Positions 35,222-43,271 of a stretch of DNA of 64,000 nt are shown piece after piece. The translations under genes were made by a program, and so were the position numbers. The stretch is taken from positions 868,001 through 932,000 of the forward strand of contig OZ244867.1 in the NCBI GenBank assembly GCA_965221175.1, given 5' to 3'. Within the stretch, counting starts at the first letter, position 1. Each line of letters starts with the position of its first letter. Source of the DNA: JAJDZL01 sp965221175 (GTDB lineage: Bacteria > Pseudomonadota > Gammaproteobacteria > Arenicellales > JAJDZL01). The notes under the pieces were generated by a model that saw only the letters and a list, made by a program, of their open reading frames with translations, ran no database searches and was not told the DNA's origin.

Positions 35222-37379
35222 GCCGTTGAATCCGAATTCGCGATTTCAGTTCTGGAAACGCAAGAAAGCAATCGGAAATATCTGTCTCGCTCTGATTTTT
35301 GTCTTTTTTATCTACTATGCAAATTTTGTTCGGCACAGCGACACTCAATTCGCTGCCGCCACACAGGCAACCGGACAGCTGTCCGCTGGAAAATTGCAGA
35401 AAATTGCGGTCGTTACGACAGCCAGGATGGCGGAAGATTTTCACTACACAAAACGTCCCCTCAACAATGAGTTTTCCGAACTGATTCTGCACCAGTATCT
35501 ACATGCACTAGACCCACAGAAAATTTATTTGCTGGAATCCGACATCAGCCAGTTTGAGTCAAATCGCTACTATTTTGATAACTTCCTGAACGAAGGAAAT
35601 CTGGATGAAGTATTTTTAATCTTCAAACGATTTCAGGAACGTCTGCAGGATCGAACAGAGTACGCCAAATCACTGCTTGATTACCCATTTGATTTCGAGG
35701 TAGTGGATGAGTTGCAAATTGATCGATCCACTGTCGACTGGATTAACAATCAGGAAGAATACGACAGTCTCTGGAGGAAATTGGTTAAAGATGACATTTT
35801 GACTCTGAAACTGAATGACAATGATTCCAAAACAATCCAAGAAACGCTGAAATCGCGCTACGAGCGACTGCAGCAGTCAGTGTCTCTTTACAATTCAGAT
35901 GATGTAATCGAAATTTTTCTAAATTCCTATCTGCAGGAGCTTGATCCACATTCCGAGTACTTTTCTCCTCACAGTACCGACAATCTGGAAATCAGCATAT
36001 CACAGCAATTCGAAGGCATTGGCGCCATGCTGAAATCTGAGAATGAACAGATCACTGTTCAATCCGTCATTACCGGAGGACCTGCGGCCCGCGGCAACAA
36101 ACTTCACGCCGGCGACAGAATCGTAGCAGTCCGCAGCAGAGCCAACCAAAACTACCAAGAAATCATCGGCTGGCGACTGGAAGATGTGGTGGACTTGATT
36201 AGAGGTCCTAAGGGAACGACAGTATTCTTAAAAATAATTCCAAAAGATGCAATGCCAGGTACTGTGCCCAAAGAAATCGCAATCACTCGGGAACAGGTCA
36301 AGCTTGAGGAACAGATGGCAAAAAAATCTACCGTCGAACTGGAAGTCGATGGAAGAATCCTTCAACTTGGCGTGATCAGTCTACCGGCTTTTTACTCGGA
36401 GCTCTTCAGGCTAGACGAGGGAGAAGAAGAATTCCCTAGAAGCTCTGCCCGAGATGTGTTGAAATTGCTGCAGGAACTGAATGAACAGAACGTAGATGGA
36501 ATCGTTATGGATCTACGTGGAAACGGAGGAGGTGCACTGCATGAGGCAGTATCGCTGACAAGTCTCTTCCTCAAATCCGGACCAATTGTTCAGGTAGAAA
36601 AATCGCAAGGTGATCTCGAAATAAAGAGTGACTCAGATAATGTAGTCGTATATGGCAGACCGCTTGTAGTGCTGGTCGATAGAAGAAGTGCATCCGCATC
36701 CGAGATCTTTGCAAGTGCCATTCAGGACTACCGCCGAGGAATTGTCGTAGGGGAAACTACCTATGGAAAGGGGATGCTGCAAACCATTTGGCCACTCAGC
36801 CGAATCCTGAACATGGATGTCTCAGGCACCTTGAAACTCTCAACCGCACAGTTTTATCGAGTCAACGGCTCAAGCACACAACATCTTGGCGTAGTTCCTG
36901 ATGTACTGTTCGCAACCAATGAGTTCGTTGCGAACACAGGTGAAAGAGCGTTAAAGAATGCTCTCCCAGGCGGTGTCATCAACCCCGCTGGATCCGTTGT
37001 TCGTTGGCGAAATGCAAACTTCATCGAAAACCGAATTCCAGAAATTCGTCGCTTGAACAAAGAACGCTCTCGATTCAACCCAGCCGTTGAATACATTGTC
37101 GCGAGAGAACGCCTCAATTTGGATCGGATAGATCAAAAAGTGGTTTATTTGAATGAAGATCAACGACGCAAATCACTCGATAGTGATCGCGAAGCTCAAT
37201 TGAACAATCTCAATCAACTTCGTTCTTCACTCGGATTGGCGCCTGCAACTGATCTGACTGAAGACGCTTTTCCTTCCCAGAGAGTAGGTGATGTATTTCT
37301 GGACCAAGCACTCAGTGTGCTGGCAGATTTGATCACCATCAACTTAAGTGGCAAGCAACAGGCGCAAAATTTTCAATAA
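35214..37379 (+). CDS. prc: Tail-specific C-terminal processing protease Prc/Tsp
   Basis: Long-type C-terminal processing peptidase (S41A), about 721 residues; the long form is typical of gammaproteobacteria. An N-terminal membrane anchor or signal (NICLALIFVFFIYYANFV) is followed by the N-terminal Tsp domain (about 60-240), a PDZ domain (ISISQQFEGIGAML to LKIIPK) and the S41 domain. The Ser-Lys dyad lies in RRSASASEIFASAI (Ser) and GETTYGKG (Lys). It trims periplasmic and lipoprotein substrates. ATG 35214 overlaps the ChaC stop; an upstream in-frame start at 35175 is rejected because it would add non-signal-like residues. Confidence 0.92.
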   Translation: MIRPLNPNSRFQFWKRKKAIGNICLALIFVFFIYYANFVRHSDTQFAAATQATGQLSAGKLQKIAVVTTARMAEDFHYTKRPLNNEFSELILHQYLHALDPQKIYLLESDISQFESNRYYFDNFLNEGNLDEVFLIFKRFQERLQDRTEYAKSLLDYPFDFEVVDELQIDRSTVDWINNQEEYDSLWRKLVKDDILTLKLNDNDSKTIQETLKSRYERLQQSVSLYNSDDVIEIFLNSYLQELDPHSEYFSPHSTDNLEISISQQFEGIGAMLKSENEQITVQSVITGGPAARGNKLHAGDRIVAVRSRANQNYQEIIGWRLEDVVDLIRGPKGTTVFLKIIPKDAMPGTVPKEIAITREQVKLEEQMAKKSTVELEVDGRILQLGVISLPAFYSELFRLDEGEEEFPRSSARDVLKLLQELNEQNVDGIVMDLRGNGGGALHEAVSLTSLFLKSGPIVQVEKSQGDLEIKSDSDNVVVYGRPLVVLVDRRSASASEIFASAIQDYRRGIVVGETTYGKGMLQTIWPLSRILNMDVSGTLKLSTAQFYRVNGSSTQHLGVVPDVLFATNEFVANTGERALKNALPGGVINPAGSVVRWRNANFIENRIPEIRRLNKERSRFNPAVEYIVARERLNLDRIDQKVVYLNEDQRRKSLDSDREAQLNNLNQLRSSLGLAPATDLTEDAFPSQRVGDVFLDQALSVLADLITINLSGKQQAQNFQ

Positions 37380-37419
37380 AGCGCTGCAATCTGATTCTTT
37401 GTAAACAAATTTTTGTCAA

Positions 37420-38706
37420 ATGAAGTTTTCTAACTGGTCTGACCGCATCGAGCGCGAGGTGGGCCTTATCAACCTGATGAAGGACCTAGGTACCGCTGCT
37501 GCCTCCGAGGATCATCCTCTGTACATGCTCGGCGGAGGAAATCCAGCCCATATACCGGAAATGGAAAAATACTTCCGTACCCAGATGGAAAATGTCATGC
37601 GATCCCCAAACGAATTTGAGCGCTTGGTTGGAAATTATGCCGGACCACAAGGATCGCACCGTTTTGCAAGTGCACTTGCCAATTTGTTCAAGATAACTTA
37701 CGGATGGGATATCGGACCCGAAAACATCGCCATTGCAAACGGAAGTCAAACGGCTTTCACAATATTGTTTCGACTGTTTTCCGGTCAGTATTCTGATGGT
37801 AGTCAAAAGCAGATTCTGCTGCCTATGGCACCCGAATACATCGGCTACAACGAAGCGGATGAAGCCGCACGTCGGTTTGTCTCTATCCGGCCAAAGATTA
37901 CCACCACCTCGGAGCGCACCTTCAAGTATGAAATCGACTTCAGCAACATAAAGATTACTGATCGAATTGGTGCCATCTGTATCTCGCGTCCAACCAATCC
38001 TACAGGAAATGTTGTATCTGATGACGAATTTCGAAAATTAGCGATACTCGCTGAGCGTCACGCGATACCGTTGATTGTTGATGGTGCGTACGGACTGCCG
38101 TTTCCCGGAATCATTTACACGGAGGCATCTGTCGAGTGGAACGAAAACATCATTCTGAGTTTGAGTCTGTCAAAACTCGGAATGCCAGGAACACGAACCG
38201 GTATCGTCGTTGCAAAACGAGAAGTTATTGAACAATTCGTCTATGCCAATGCAACCATGATGTTGGCCAGTGGCAACTTCGGCTCCATACTCGCTTTAAA
38301 TTCTGTCGCTAGTGGCGAAATATTGGAATTGAGCCAAAATGTGATTCAACCCCACTATAAAGAGGCCTTGGGTCACGTTGTAGAAACAATACACACACGA
38401 CTAGCAAATTTACCTTACATGCTGCACGAGCCACAGGGAGCATTCTTTGTTTGGCTGCGCTTTCCAAGTCTGCCAATTTCAGACAATCAACTCTATGAAA
38501 ATCTGAAGAAACGTAATGTTTATATTGTTCCAGGAAATTACTTCTTTCCAGGGCTTGACGGAGACTTTGCACATCGCCATGAATGCATGAGGCTCAGCTA
38601 TGCAGGTTCAAGGGAAGTGGTTGAAAGAGGTCTCGAAATTATTGCGGAAGAAATTGAACTTGCCTATGGAAACTCGCTGAGAGTGGCATCGACTAGCGTT
38701 TATTGA
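37420..38706 (+). CDS. avtA: Valine-pyruvate aminotransferase (AvtA-like)
   Basis: PLP-dependent fold-type I aminotransferase of 428 residues, the length of AvtA. Typical AvtA segments are PLYMLGGGNPAHIPEME, NYAGPQGSHRFASAL, and ICISRPTNPTGNVVSD. The PLP lysine is in LSLSKLGMPGTRTG. AvtA transfers the amino group between valine or 2-aminobutyrate and pyruvate, making alanine. It lies 40 bp after prc on the same strand and may share its transcript. Confidence 0.9.
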   Translation: MKFSNWSDRIEREVGLINLMKDLGTAAASEDHPLYMLGGGNPAHIPEMEKYFRTQMENVMRSPNEFERLVGNYAGPQGSHRFASALANLFKITYGWDIGPENIAIANGSQTAFTILFRLFSGQYSDGSQKQILLPMAPEYIGYNEADEAARRFVSIRPKITTTSERTFKYEIDFSNIKITDRIGAICISRPTNPTGNVVSDDEFRKLAILAERHAIPLIVDGAYGLPFPGIIYTEASVEWNENIILSLSLSKLGMPGTRTGIVVAKREVIEQFVYANATMMLASGNFGSILALNSVASGEILELSQNVIQPHYKEALGHVVETIHTRLANLPYMLHEPQGAFFVWLRFPSLPISDNQLYENLKKRNVYIVPGNYFFPGLDGDFAHRHECMRLSYAGSREVVERGLEIIAEEIELAYGNSLRVASTSVY

Positions 38707-38886
38707 TAGAAAGCCTGATCGCTTCCAAACCGGGCTTCGTTCTAATCGGTAACTACGGTGAAAGTCGCCTGTTACAAGGAAACAGGGCATATTGCAGACT
38801 TGGCGTGGCGGTATTGTTTTGTGTGGTGGTGATTGATCGGTTAGTTCAAGGAAGGTTCAAAGGCATCTGGCAAGATGCATGACGAT

Positions 38887-39585
38887 TTAGTGAGCTGACC
38901 AGCGCACTAGCGTATTAAAAAGACGCTGTTGGGATGCATCTGATTCCGAGATGTACTCTGGGTGCCACTGTACTGCAATTATTTTCGGATATTTTGCGGA
39001 CTCAATCGCTTCGACTACGCCATCTTCGGATTGTGAGCAGATTGTAAATTCTGGTGCAATATCTCTCACACATTGATGATGAAATGACGGGCAATTGAAT
39101 TCCGTAACGCCCATGATTTCCGCCAGTCGAGATTCTGGGAAGATTGACACAATATGGTCTACTTTGTCAACTTTCTCATCCCGATGAATGACAGACTCTC
39201 CGTACACATTCGGGATGTGCTCAACCAAAGTGCCTCCCATCGCGACATTCAACACTTGGATCCCTCTACAGATTGCCAGTAATGGAACTGCATTCTCCGC
39301 CACAGTTCGTGCAAGTGCCAGCTCAAACTTGTCTCTCTCCGGATTGACACCGTAGACCGTCGGATCGTTTTCTCCGCCATAGGTGGCAGGATCAACATCT
39401 GCACCACCAGTGAATATGAACCCGTCCAGCCTTCCAATCAACTCTTCAGGATGTTCCGTTACCGGGGTGATCAGAACTGGTATGCCCTGCGCCCTTTCTA
39501 TTGACTCAATATACTTGGCAGGCAGCGTAAACCGGTTTTCCTCGTTCCTTGAATAACTTGTAATTCCGATTAGCGGCTTATTCAT
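38887..39585 (-). CDS. puuD: Gamma-glutamyl-gamma-aminobutyrate hydrolase-like class I amidotransferase (PuuD-like)
   Basis: Peptidase C26 / class I glutamine-amidotransferase-fold hydrolase, 232 residues. The nucleophile is in LLAICRGIQVLNVAMGG, and the His-Glu pair in VQWHPE. GFIFTGGADVDPATYGG is typical of PuuD and relatives, which hydrolyse gamma-glutamyl-GABA. The puuA and puuB genes lie 12 kb away. Its start overlaps the NUDIX gene by 8 bp. It could also serve another gamma-glutamyl substrate. Confidence 0.85.
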   Translation of the reverse strand: MNKPLIGITSYSRNEENRFTLPAKYIESIERAQGIPVLITPVTEHPEELIGRLDGFIFTGGADVDPATYGGENDPTVYGVNPERDKFELALARTVAENAVPLLAICRGIQVLNVAMGGTLVEHIPNVYGESVIHRDEKVDKVDHIVSIFPESRLAEIMGVTEFNCPSFHHQCVRDIAPEFTICSQSEDGVVEAIESAKYPKIIAVQWHPEYISESDASQQRLFNTLVRWSAH

Positions 39586-40099
39586 TTGTTGATTCCAACT
39601 TACAGTACTGCTGCCATATCAATCGAAAACTGCTTGTCAATTTTTCGGGAACCCTGGACATCCAGTCATTTAACTCTTCTTTCGTGAACCATCGACCGTC
39701 AGCTGCTTCACTGGGGTCAAGCTTGAAAGGTCCATTGTTGTAAATTTGATAAACCCAGCAGAATTCGTAGGCAGTCTCTGGGCTCGCTTCAAGCTTGAAT
39801 AGTCTTGGAGGAGTGGCTTGTAGTTGAATTCCGAGTTCTTCTTCAGTTTCGCGAATGACCGCGTGATCATACTGCTCACCTGCATGTAAATGTCCGCCGA
39901 CAGAAGAATCCCAAAGATCAGGGTCACAATCACGATCCGGGCCTCGAAGTTGCAGAAAAACACGCTGATTTTCATCCATGACGAGAAGGTGTACGGAACG
40001 ATGCAACAGATTTTGGGCATGTACTTCGGATCTTGTCATTGAAGTGACAACTTGGTCTTGAGTGTCGACCACATCAAAAATTTCTTCAGGTTCAGTCAT
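39578..40099 (-). CDS. NUDIX hydrolase, isopentenyl-diphosphate-isomerase-like (YfcD type)
   Basis: NUDIX protein of 173 residues. The Nudix box GGHLHAGEQYDHAVIRETEEELGI is near residues 67-90, although I read only its key pattern (G-x5-E, then RETEEELG). The N-terminal LLHRSVHLLVMDENQRVFLQLR matches Idi/YfcD-like proteins. Known relatives hydrolyse nucleotide or other diphosphates; the substrate is unknown. It is coupled to the PuuD-like gene by an 8-bp overlap and lies downstream of the initiator tRNA gene, separated by a terminator. Confidence 0.88.
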   Translation of the reverse strand: MTEPEEIFDVVDTQDQVVTSMTRSEVHAQNLLHRSVHLLVMDENQRVFLQLRGPDRDCDPDLWDSSVGGHLHAGEQYDHAVIRETEEELGIQLQATPPRLFKLEASPETAYEFCWVYQIYNNGPFKLDPSEAADGRWFTKEELNDWMSRVPEKLTSSFRLIWQQYCKLESTNE

Positions 40100-40120
40100 T
40101 TGTGCAATTAGAGGAAATTA

Positions 40121-40173
40121 AAAGGAAAACGGCTCAGGAAGCGATATCTTGATTCTCCGCTTGTCTAAGCCGT
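40121..40173 (-). terminator. Rho-independent terminator of the initiator tRNA
   Basis: Read on the minus strand, a GC-rich stem (arms 40158-40173 and 40129-40143, with a 2-nt bulge and a mismatch) is followed by TTTTCCTTTT. It lies 11 nt past the tRNA 3' end. Confidence 0.7.
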
Positions 40174-40183
40174 CTCTTGATTC

Positions 40184-40260
<77 letters not shown>

Positions 40261-40538
40261 ACATGGAAATTAAAATTATACAAAATTCTCGAACAATGTA
40301 TGGGAATCGTTGGATAGTTGAATAGCACGAGTTGGCTTGTCCATTTAGGTGAATCAACACACTTTAAGGAACTTCACCAAATTGTAGAATATCTCCTGAT
40401 GATGTGTCTTCTAAACCTAGATATTCTAATCGCAATTAATCTACTTCAGTAGAACCGACAACGGTATTTGTGATTCTGTGATCGTGGTGTAAGATTCAAG
40501 ACTTATTTCTGTCGCAATTTCATGTGTGTCATATATCT
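40261..40538. other. Non-coding stretch upstream of tRNA-fMet
   Basis: About 280 bp holding the tRNA promoter on the minus strand and possibly the degraded 3' part of the reverse-transcriptase remnant. One minus-strand frame, shifted by one base from the RT fragment, stays open to a stop near 40450 and begins Y-D-D-G-N-V-R-K, but it is too diverged to name. Confidence 0.4.
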
Positions 40539-40742
40539 CTAGGAAAAGAAATTCGATCTTTGAACCGCATTTTCTGACGTTTCCATCATCATAGACAAGA
40601 CAAAATCGTCTACATACCGTACGTAACCTTTTACCCGTAGTACTTCCTTGCAGTAGTGATCAAGTCCATCAAGGGCGATGCCTTGAATTCGATCTCCCAG
40701 CAAAAACTTCTGCGAACGAGGAAACCCAGCCAGTGTCGGCAC
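40539..40742 (-). pseudogene. Reverse transcriptase remnant (DGR/retron-type palm fragment)
   Basis: A 67-codon fragment carrying the RT active-site block GYVRYVDDFVL, preceded by ALDGLDHYCKEVLR. This matches the palm of DGR-type reverse transcriptases (usual pattern LDxxLDHxxKExLRxxGYxRYxDDFxLF). Full enzymes are about 330-400 residues. Here there is no thumb, no N-terminal motifs 1-3 in frame, and a stop soon after YVDD. Shifting one base after DDFVL gives a continuation with a K-I-E-F-L pattern, which suggests a frameshift. It lies downstream of the FGE-fold gene on the same strand, the common place for a DGR RT. Confidence 0.7.
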
Positions 40743-40919
40743 AAGCTACAAAATCAGACGATGATGAGCATCAAATGCCGGACCTATCCTACGTGCTCGT
40801 TGTAAAGATGCCGTCATTCGCACTACCGATACGATCACTGTATCGTAGCTCTTGTATCTCTCGAAAATATTGACCAAGGGGCTCCGCCCCTTGGAACCCC
40901 GATGTAAGGAGGTAATGAT
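40743..40919. other. Spacer between RT remnant and variable-protein gene
   Basis: 177 bp with fragments of open minus-strand frame and two inverted repeats: the GC-rich hairpin at 40874-40894 and an imperfect one near 40822-40850 (GATAC/GTATC arms). In an intact DGR this is where the template repeat would be. I find no copy of the variable region here. Confidence 0.45.
40874..40894 (-). repeat. GC-rich hairpin just after the variable-protein stop codon
   Basis: A perfect 9-bp stem with a 3-nt loop: arms 40874-40882 and 40886-40894, with loop GGA on the coding strand. It lies 26 bp downstream of the stop of the FGE-fold gene. In well-studied DGRs a hairpin or cruciform at this place, just past the variable region, is needed for target recognition. 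No T-run follows on the coding strand, so a simple terminator is less likely. Confidence 0.6.
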
Positions 40920-41813
40920 TCATGGGGTAAGCGTCCGGGCAACGCGAAACCCGCCATCGAAATTCCGGCTTCCTGCTTCATTCCAGTAGCGAAGCGCCGC
41001 GCGCAAGCCCCTCGGCCTGACGACCCAGGAACCGCCGCGCAACACGCGAACGTCGCAATCGCCGCCACTGGTCCACGCACTGCCGTCCGTCGGTGCTCCG
41101 CTGTAATCATTATGCCAACAGTCCTCAACCCACTCCCACACATTGCCATGCATGTCATGCAGCCAAAACTTGTTTGATGGAAAACTGCCCACTGGAACTG
41201 TTTTCTGTCGATACACCCCCTCACGACCGTTTCCGTAGGTGGAGTAACCATAATAATTCGCCTGATCCGTCGAAATTGTTGATCCGAAATGAAACGGACG
41301 CGTAGTGCCAGCGCGCGCTGCATACTCCCATTCGGATTCCGATAACAGCCTGTATTGTTTACCTGTCTCACTTGACAACCAACGTACAAATTCTTTTGCA
41401 TCTTCCCAACTTACATTGATGACTGGACGATTCCCGCGACCCCAGCCTCCGTCATCCGGTCGATAACCGCCACATCCTCCCGCAGCAGCACAGACATCCC
41501 ATTCCGAAAACGTCACCTCGTATTTGCCGACTGCGAAAGGTACGGAAACCGTCACCTGGTGCACAGGACCTTCATCATCTTCTCTACTCTCTTCAGCTGC
41601 GTTCGACCCCATGTTAAATGTTCCGGCTGGCACAACCACCATTTCAGGACATCCAGCACAGTCGCGGAAGGTGTCGCCAACCACCGGACCTGCCATCTCC
41701 TCCGGCGCCTCTTGAGCGTCCACTGACTTAATCCCTATAACGAACGCCAACATCACAATAGCAATGAGCATCACATGGAAATCGTATCGTTCAATTCGTT
41801 TGTGTGAATTCAT
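40920..41813 (-). CDS. Secreted FGE/SUMF1-fold protein, likely DGR variable protein
   Basis: Protein of about 297 residues. An N-terminal signal peptide (VMLIAIVMLAFVIGIKSVDA) precedes a formylglycine-generating-enzyme / C-type-lectin-like domain: CPEMVVVPAGTFNMGSN, PVINVSWEDAKEFVRWLS, YRLLSESEWEYAARAG, LHDMHGNVWEWVEDC and VLRGGSWVV, ending GGFRVARTL. Domains of this type are the commonest targets of diversity-generating retroelements, whose variable region is the last 100-130 bp. The gene is visibly more GC-rich than its neighbours. ATG 41813 has GGAGG at good spacing; ATG 41858 is rejected. An RT remnant and a hairpin follow downstream. Confidence 0.85.
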   Translation of the reverse strand: MNSHKRIERYDFHVMLIAIVMLAFVIGIKSVDAQEAPEEMAGPVVGDTFRDCAGCPEMVVVPAGTFNMGSNAAEESREDDEGPVHQVTVSVPFAVGKYEVTFSEWDVCAAAGGCGGYRPDDGGWGRGNRPVINVSWEDAKEFVRWLSSETGKQYRLLSESEWEYAARAGTTRPFHFGSTISTDQANYYGYSTYGNGREGVYRQKTVPVGSFPSNKFWLHDMHGNVWEWVEDCWHNDYSGAPTDGSAWTSGGDCDVRVLRGGSWVVRPRGLRAALRYWNEAGSRNFDGGFRVARTLTP

Positions 41814-41935
41814 GAACTTCTTCCTCCATTTGCTTGGTGGGATTTTTTGAAGCAGCAATTTAATCGTTTATCTGTTCGCAGCTTTAGCTTTCCTCAGCGT
41901 CCGAATTAGTATGCAACATTTACTCCTGCTCTACA

Positions 41936-41979
41936 ACCACTCGAGCAGTTTGCGATCAAGTCGTTGTTCAACGAGTGGT
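41936..41979. repeat. 8-bp inverted repeat upstream of the FGE-fold gene
   Basis: Arms ACCACTCG (41936-41943) and CGAGTGGT (41972-41979) around a 28-bp spacer, directly beside the left end of the IS3 element. It could be a binding site for a regulator of the FGE-fold gene or a preferred insertion structure. Confidence 0.35.
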
Positions 41980-42045
41980 ACTACCCCGATAATGTAGAGA
42001 CACATTACTAATAGAGTAATCCAAAGATTTGGAGGAAAATCGAAG

Positions 42046-42351
42046 ATGAGTCAAGGGAACTATTCCGAGGAAATTAAGGAACATATATTATCGGAGCATG
42101 AAGCTGGGGTATCGGTGCGAGAGTTAGCGCGCAGATACGAGCCGTCGGCGACGACGATTCAAAATTGGAAACGTCAAGCCAAGGCGAAGGCGAGTGAATC
42201 GGAGCCAGGTGAGAGTGAAGTGGCGCAGTTGCGTCGCTTACAGCGTCGCAATCAGGAGTTGGAGCAGGAGAATGCGTTCTTAAAAAAAGCGGCAGCCTGG
42301 TTTGCCGCCGACAGCGGGATCCAGCGTGGTGGAACCGGGCGTACGAATTAA
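42046..42351 (+). CDS. IS3-family transposase OrfA
   Basis: OrfA of 101 residues: an N-terminal helix-turn-helix (YSEEIKEHILSEHEAGVSVREL then ATTIQNWKRQ) and a leucine-zipper-like coil (LRRLQRRNQELEQENAFLKK). It binds the IS ends. An A7 run at 42282-42288 read as TTA AAA AAA G is a -1 slippery site that would fuse it to OrfB. A GGAGG ribosome site lies just before the ATG. Confidence 0.92.
   Translation: MSQGNYSEEIKEHILSEHEAGVSVRELARRYEPSATTIQNWKRQAKAKASESEPGESEVAQLRRLQRRNQELEQENAFLKKAAAWFAADSGIQRGGTGRTN
42282..42289 (+). promoter_or_regulatory. Predicted -1 ribosomal frameshift site (A7G) between orfA and orfB
   Basis: The run AAAAAAAG is phased as A AAA AAA G in orfA. A -1 slip puts ribosomes in the orfB frame: 42288 to 42357 is 23 codons with no stop. 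The linker YELIEM upstream of the annotated OrfB start matches the normal beginning of IS3 OrfB proteins. Confidence 0.75.
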
Positions 42352-42356
42352 TCGAA

Positions 42357-43271
42357 ATGGAGAGGAAGAACTTTACGATCCGTTTGATGTGTCGGGTATT
42401 AGAGATTTCAGAATCAGGTTATTATGCGTGGCGAAACCGTAAGCGGAGTCCGCGTACGCAAGCCAATGAAAAGTTATTGGTGGCGATTCGTGGTGTATTG
42501 GTCGAAAGTGGTGGGACTTATGGTGCCCCCCGCATTGCTGCGCAGTTGTGTAAGAGTGGGGTCGAAGTGAGTGTAAATCGAGTCGCTCGATTGATGCAAA
42601 AGGCGGGATTATCGGCGTGTGTAGCTCGAAAATTTGTGCGTACCACCCGTTGCTCAGGTCGCGCGCACGGTATAGTAGACCGAGTGAATCGTGAATTTAA
42701 CGTATCCGAGCTGGATCAGTTGTGGGTGGCGGATGCGACTTATCTGCATACGTTAGACGGTGTGTTGTATCTGGCGGTGGTGCAGGACGCTTGTAGCCGA
42801 CGGATTTTGGGCTGGTCGATGAAAACCTGCCAGGACGTCGGTTTGATGAGTGAGGCCTTGCAGATGGCACTTCGAGGTCGGAGTTGCGAAGGCGTGATTC
42901 ACCATTCGGACCAAGGGGTACAATACAGTTCGAAGGCCTTTCAAGCGTTGTGTCGAGTGCATGGGATCAAGCAGTCGATGGGCAGTGTCGGTGATTGTTA
43001 TGACAATGCGCAAGCCGAATCATGGTTTGCTACATTGAAGCGGGAAAGCGTTTTGAAAACGGATCGTTTAAAGTCAACGAAGGAACTAAGACAGCAAGTG
43101 ATTCGGTATATCGAGTCTTGGTATAACACCCGACGATTGCATACGAGTCTGGGTAATAGGAGTCCAGTCGAGTATGAAGCGCAGCTGAAAAAAGCGCAAC
43201 CAGAGGTTACCAGCGCCCTTAAGGGCGCTGGTAACCTCTCAAATCCTAACGTCTCTACCAAATTGGGGTAA
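42357..43271 (+). CDS. IS3-family transposase OrfB (DDE integrase)
   Basis: DDE transposase of 304 residues, probably made mostly as an OrfAB fusion by frameshifting. An HTH_21-like start (IRLMCRVLEISESGYYAWRNR) precedes the rve integrase core. First Asp in LDQLWVADATYLHT, second Asp in VIHHSDQGVQYSS, Glu in DNAQAESWFATLKRE, followed by NTRRLHTSLGNRSPVEYE. All catalytic residues are intact, so the element may still move. The last coding part contains a 38-bp perfect palindrome (43202-43239). Confidence 0.92.
   Translation: MERKNFTIRLMCRVLEISESGYYAWRNRKRSPRTQANEKLLVAIRGVLVESGGTYGAPRIAAQLCKSGVEVSVNRVARLMQKAGLSACVARKFVRTTRCSGRAHGIVDRVNREFNVSELDQLWVADATYLHTLDGVLYLAVVQDACSRRILGWSMKTCQDVGLMSEALQMALRGRSCEGVIHHSDQGVQYSSKAFQALCRVHGIKQSMGSVGDCYDNAQAESWFATLKRESVLKTDRLKSTKELRQQVIRYIESWYNTRRLHTSLGNRSPVEYEAQLKKAQPEVTSALKGAGNLSNPNVSTKLG
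43202..43239. repeat. 38-bp perfect palindrome at the 3' end of orfB
   Basis: Arms 43202-43220 and 43221-43239 are perfect complements (19 bp) with no spacer. It lies inside the orfB coding sequence just before the right inverted repeat. It would make a very stable mRNA hairpin or DNA cruciform, possibly limiting read-through out of the element. Confidence 0.8.

Larger units (their letters stand above)
41982..43270 (+). mobile_element. IS3-family insertion sequence, complete, about 1.29 kb
   Basis: A complete element with overlapping orfA/orfB and imperfect terminal inverted repeats: left 41982-42001 and right 43251-43270, matching at 16 of 20 positions (outer TACCCC, inner GTAGAGAC). The orfB stop codon lies within the right repeat. 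No clear 3-4 bp target duplication is visible at the ends (TAC on the left, AGA on the right), so the insertion may be old or rearranged. It lies upstream of the FGE-fold gene and next to an unassigned decayed region. Confidence 0.85.

Noticed and set aside
40262..40920. A template repeat for the FGE-fold variable region.
   Set aside because: I looked for near copies of the conserved GGCGGTTCCTGG and GGGTTTCGCG pieces on both strands around the RT remnant and found none.
41982..43270. A target-site duplication flanking the IS3 element.
   Set aside because: The three or four bases on each side do not match, so none is claimed.
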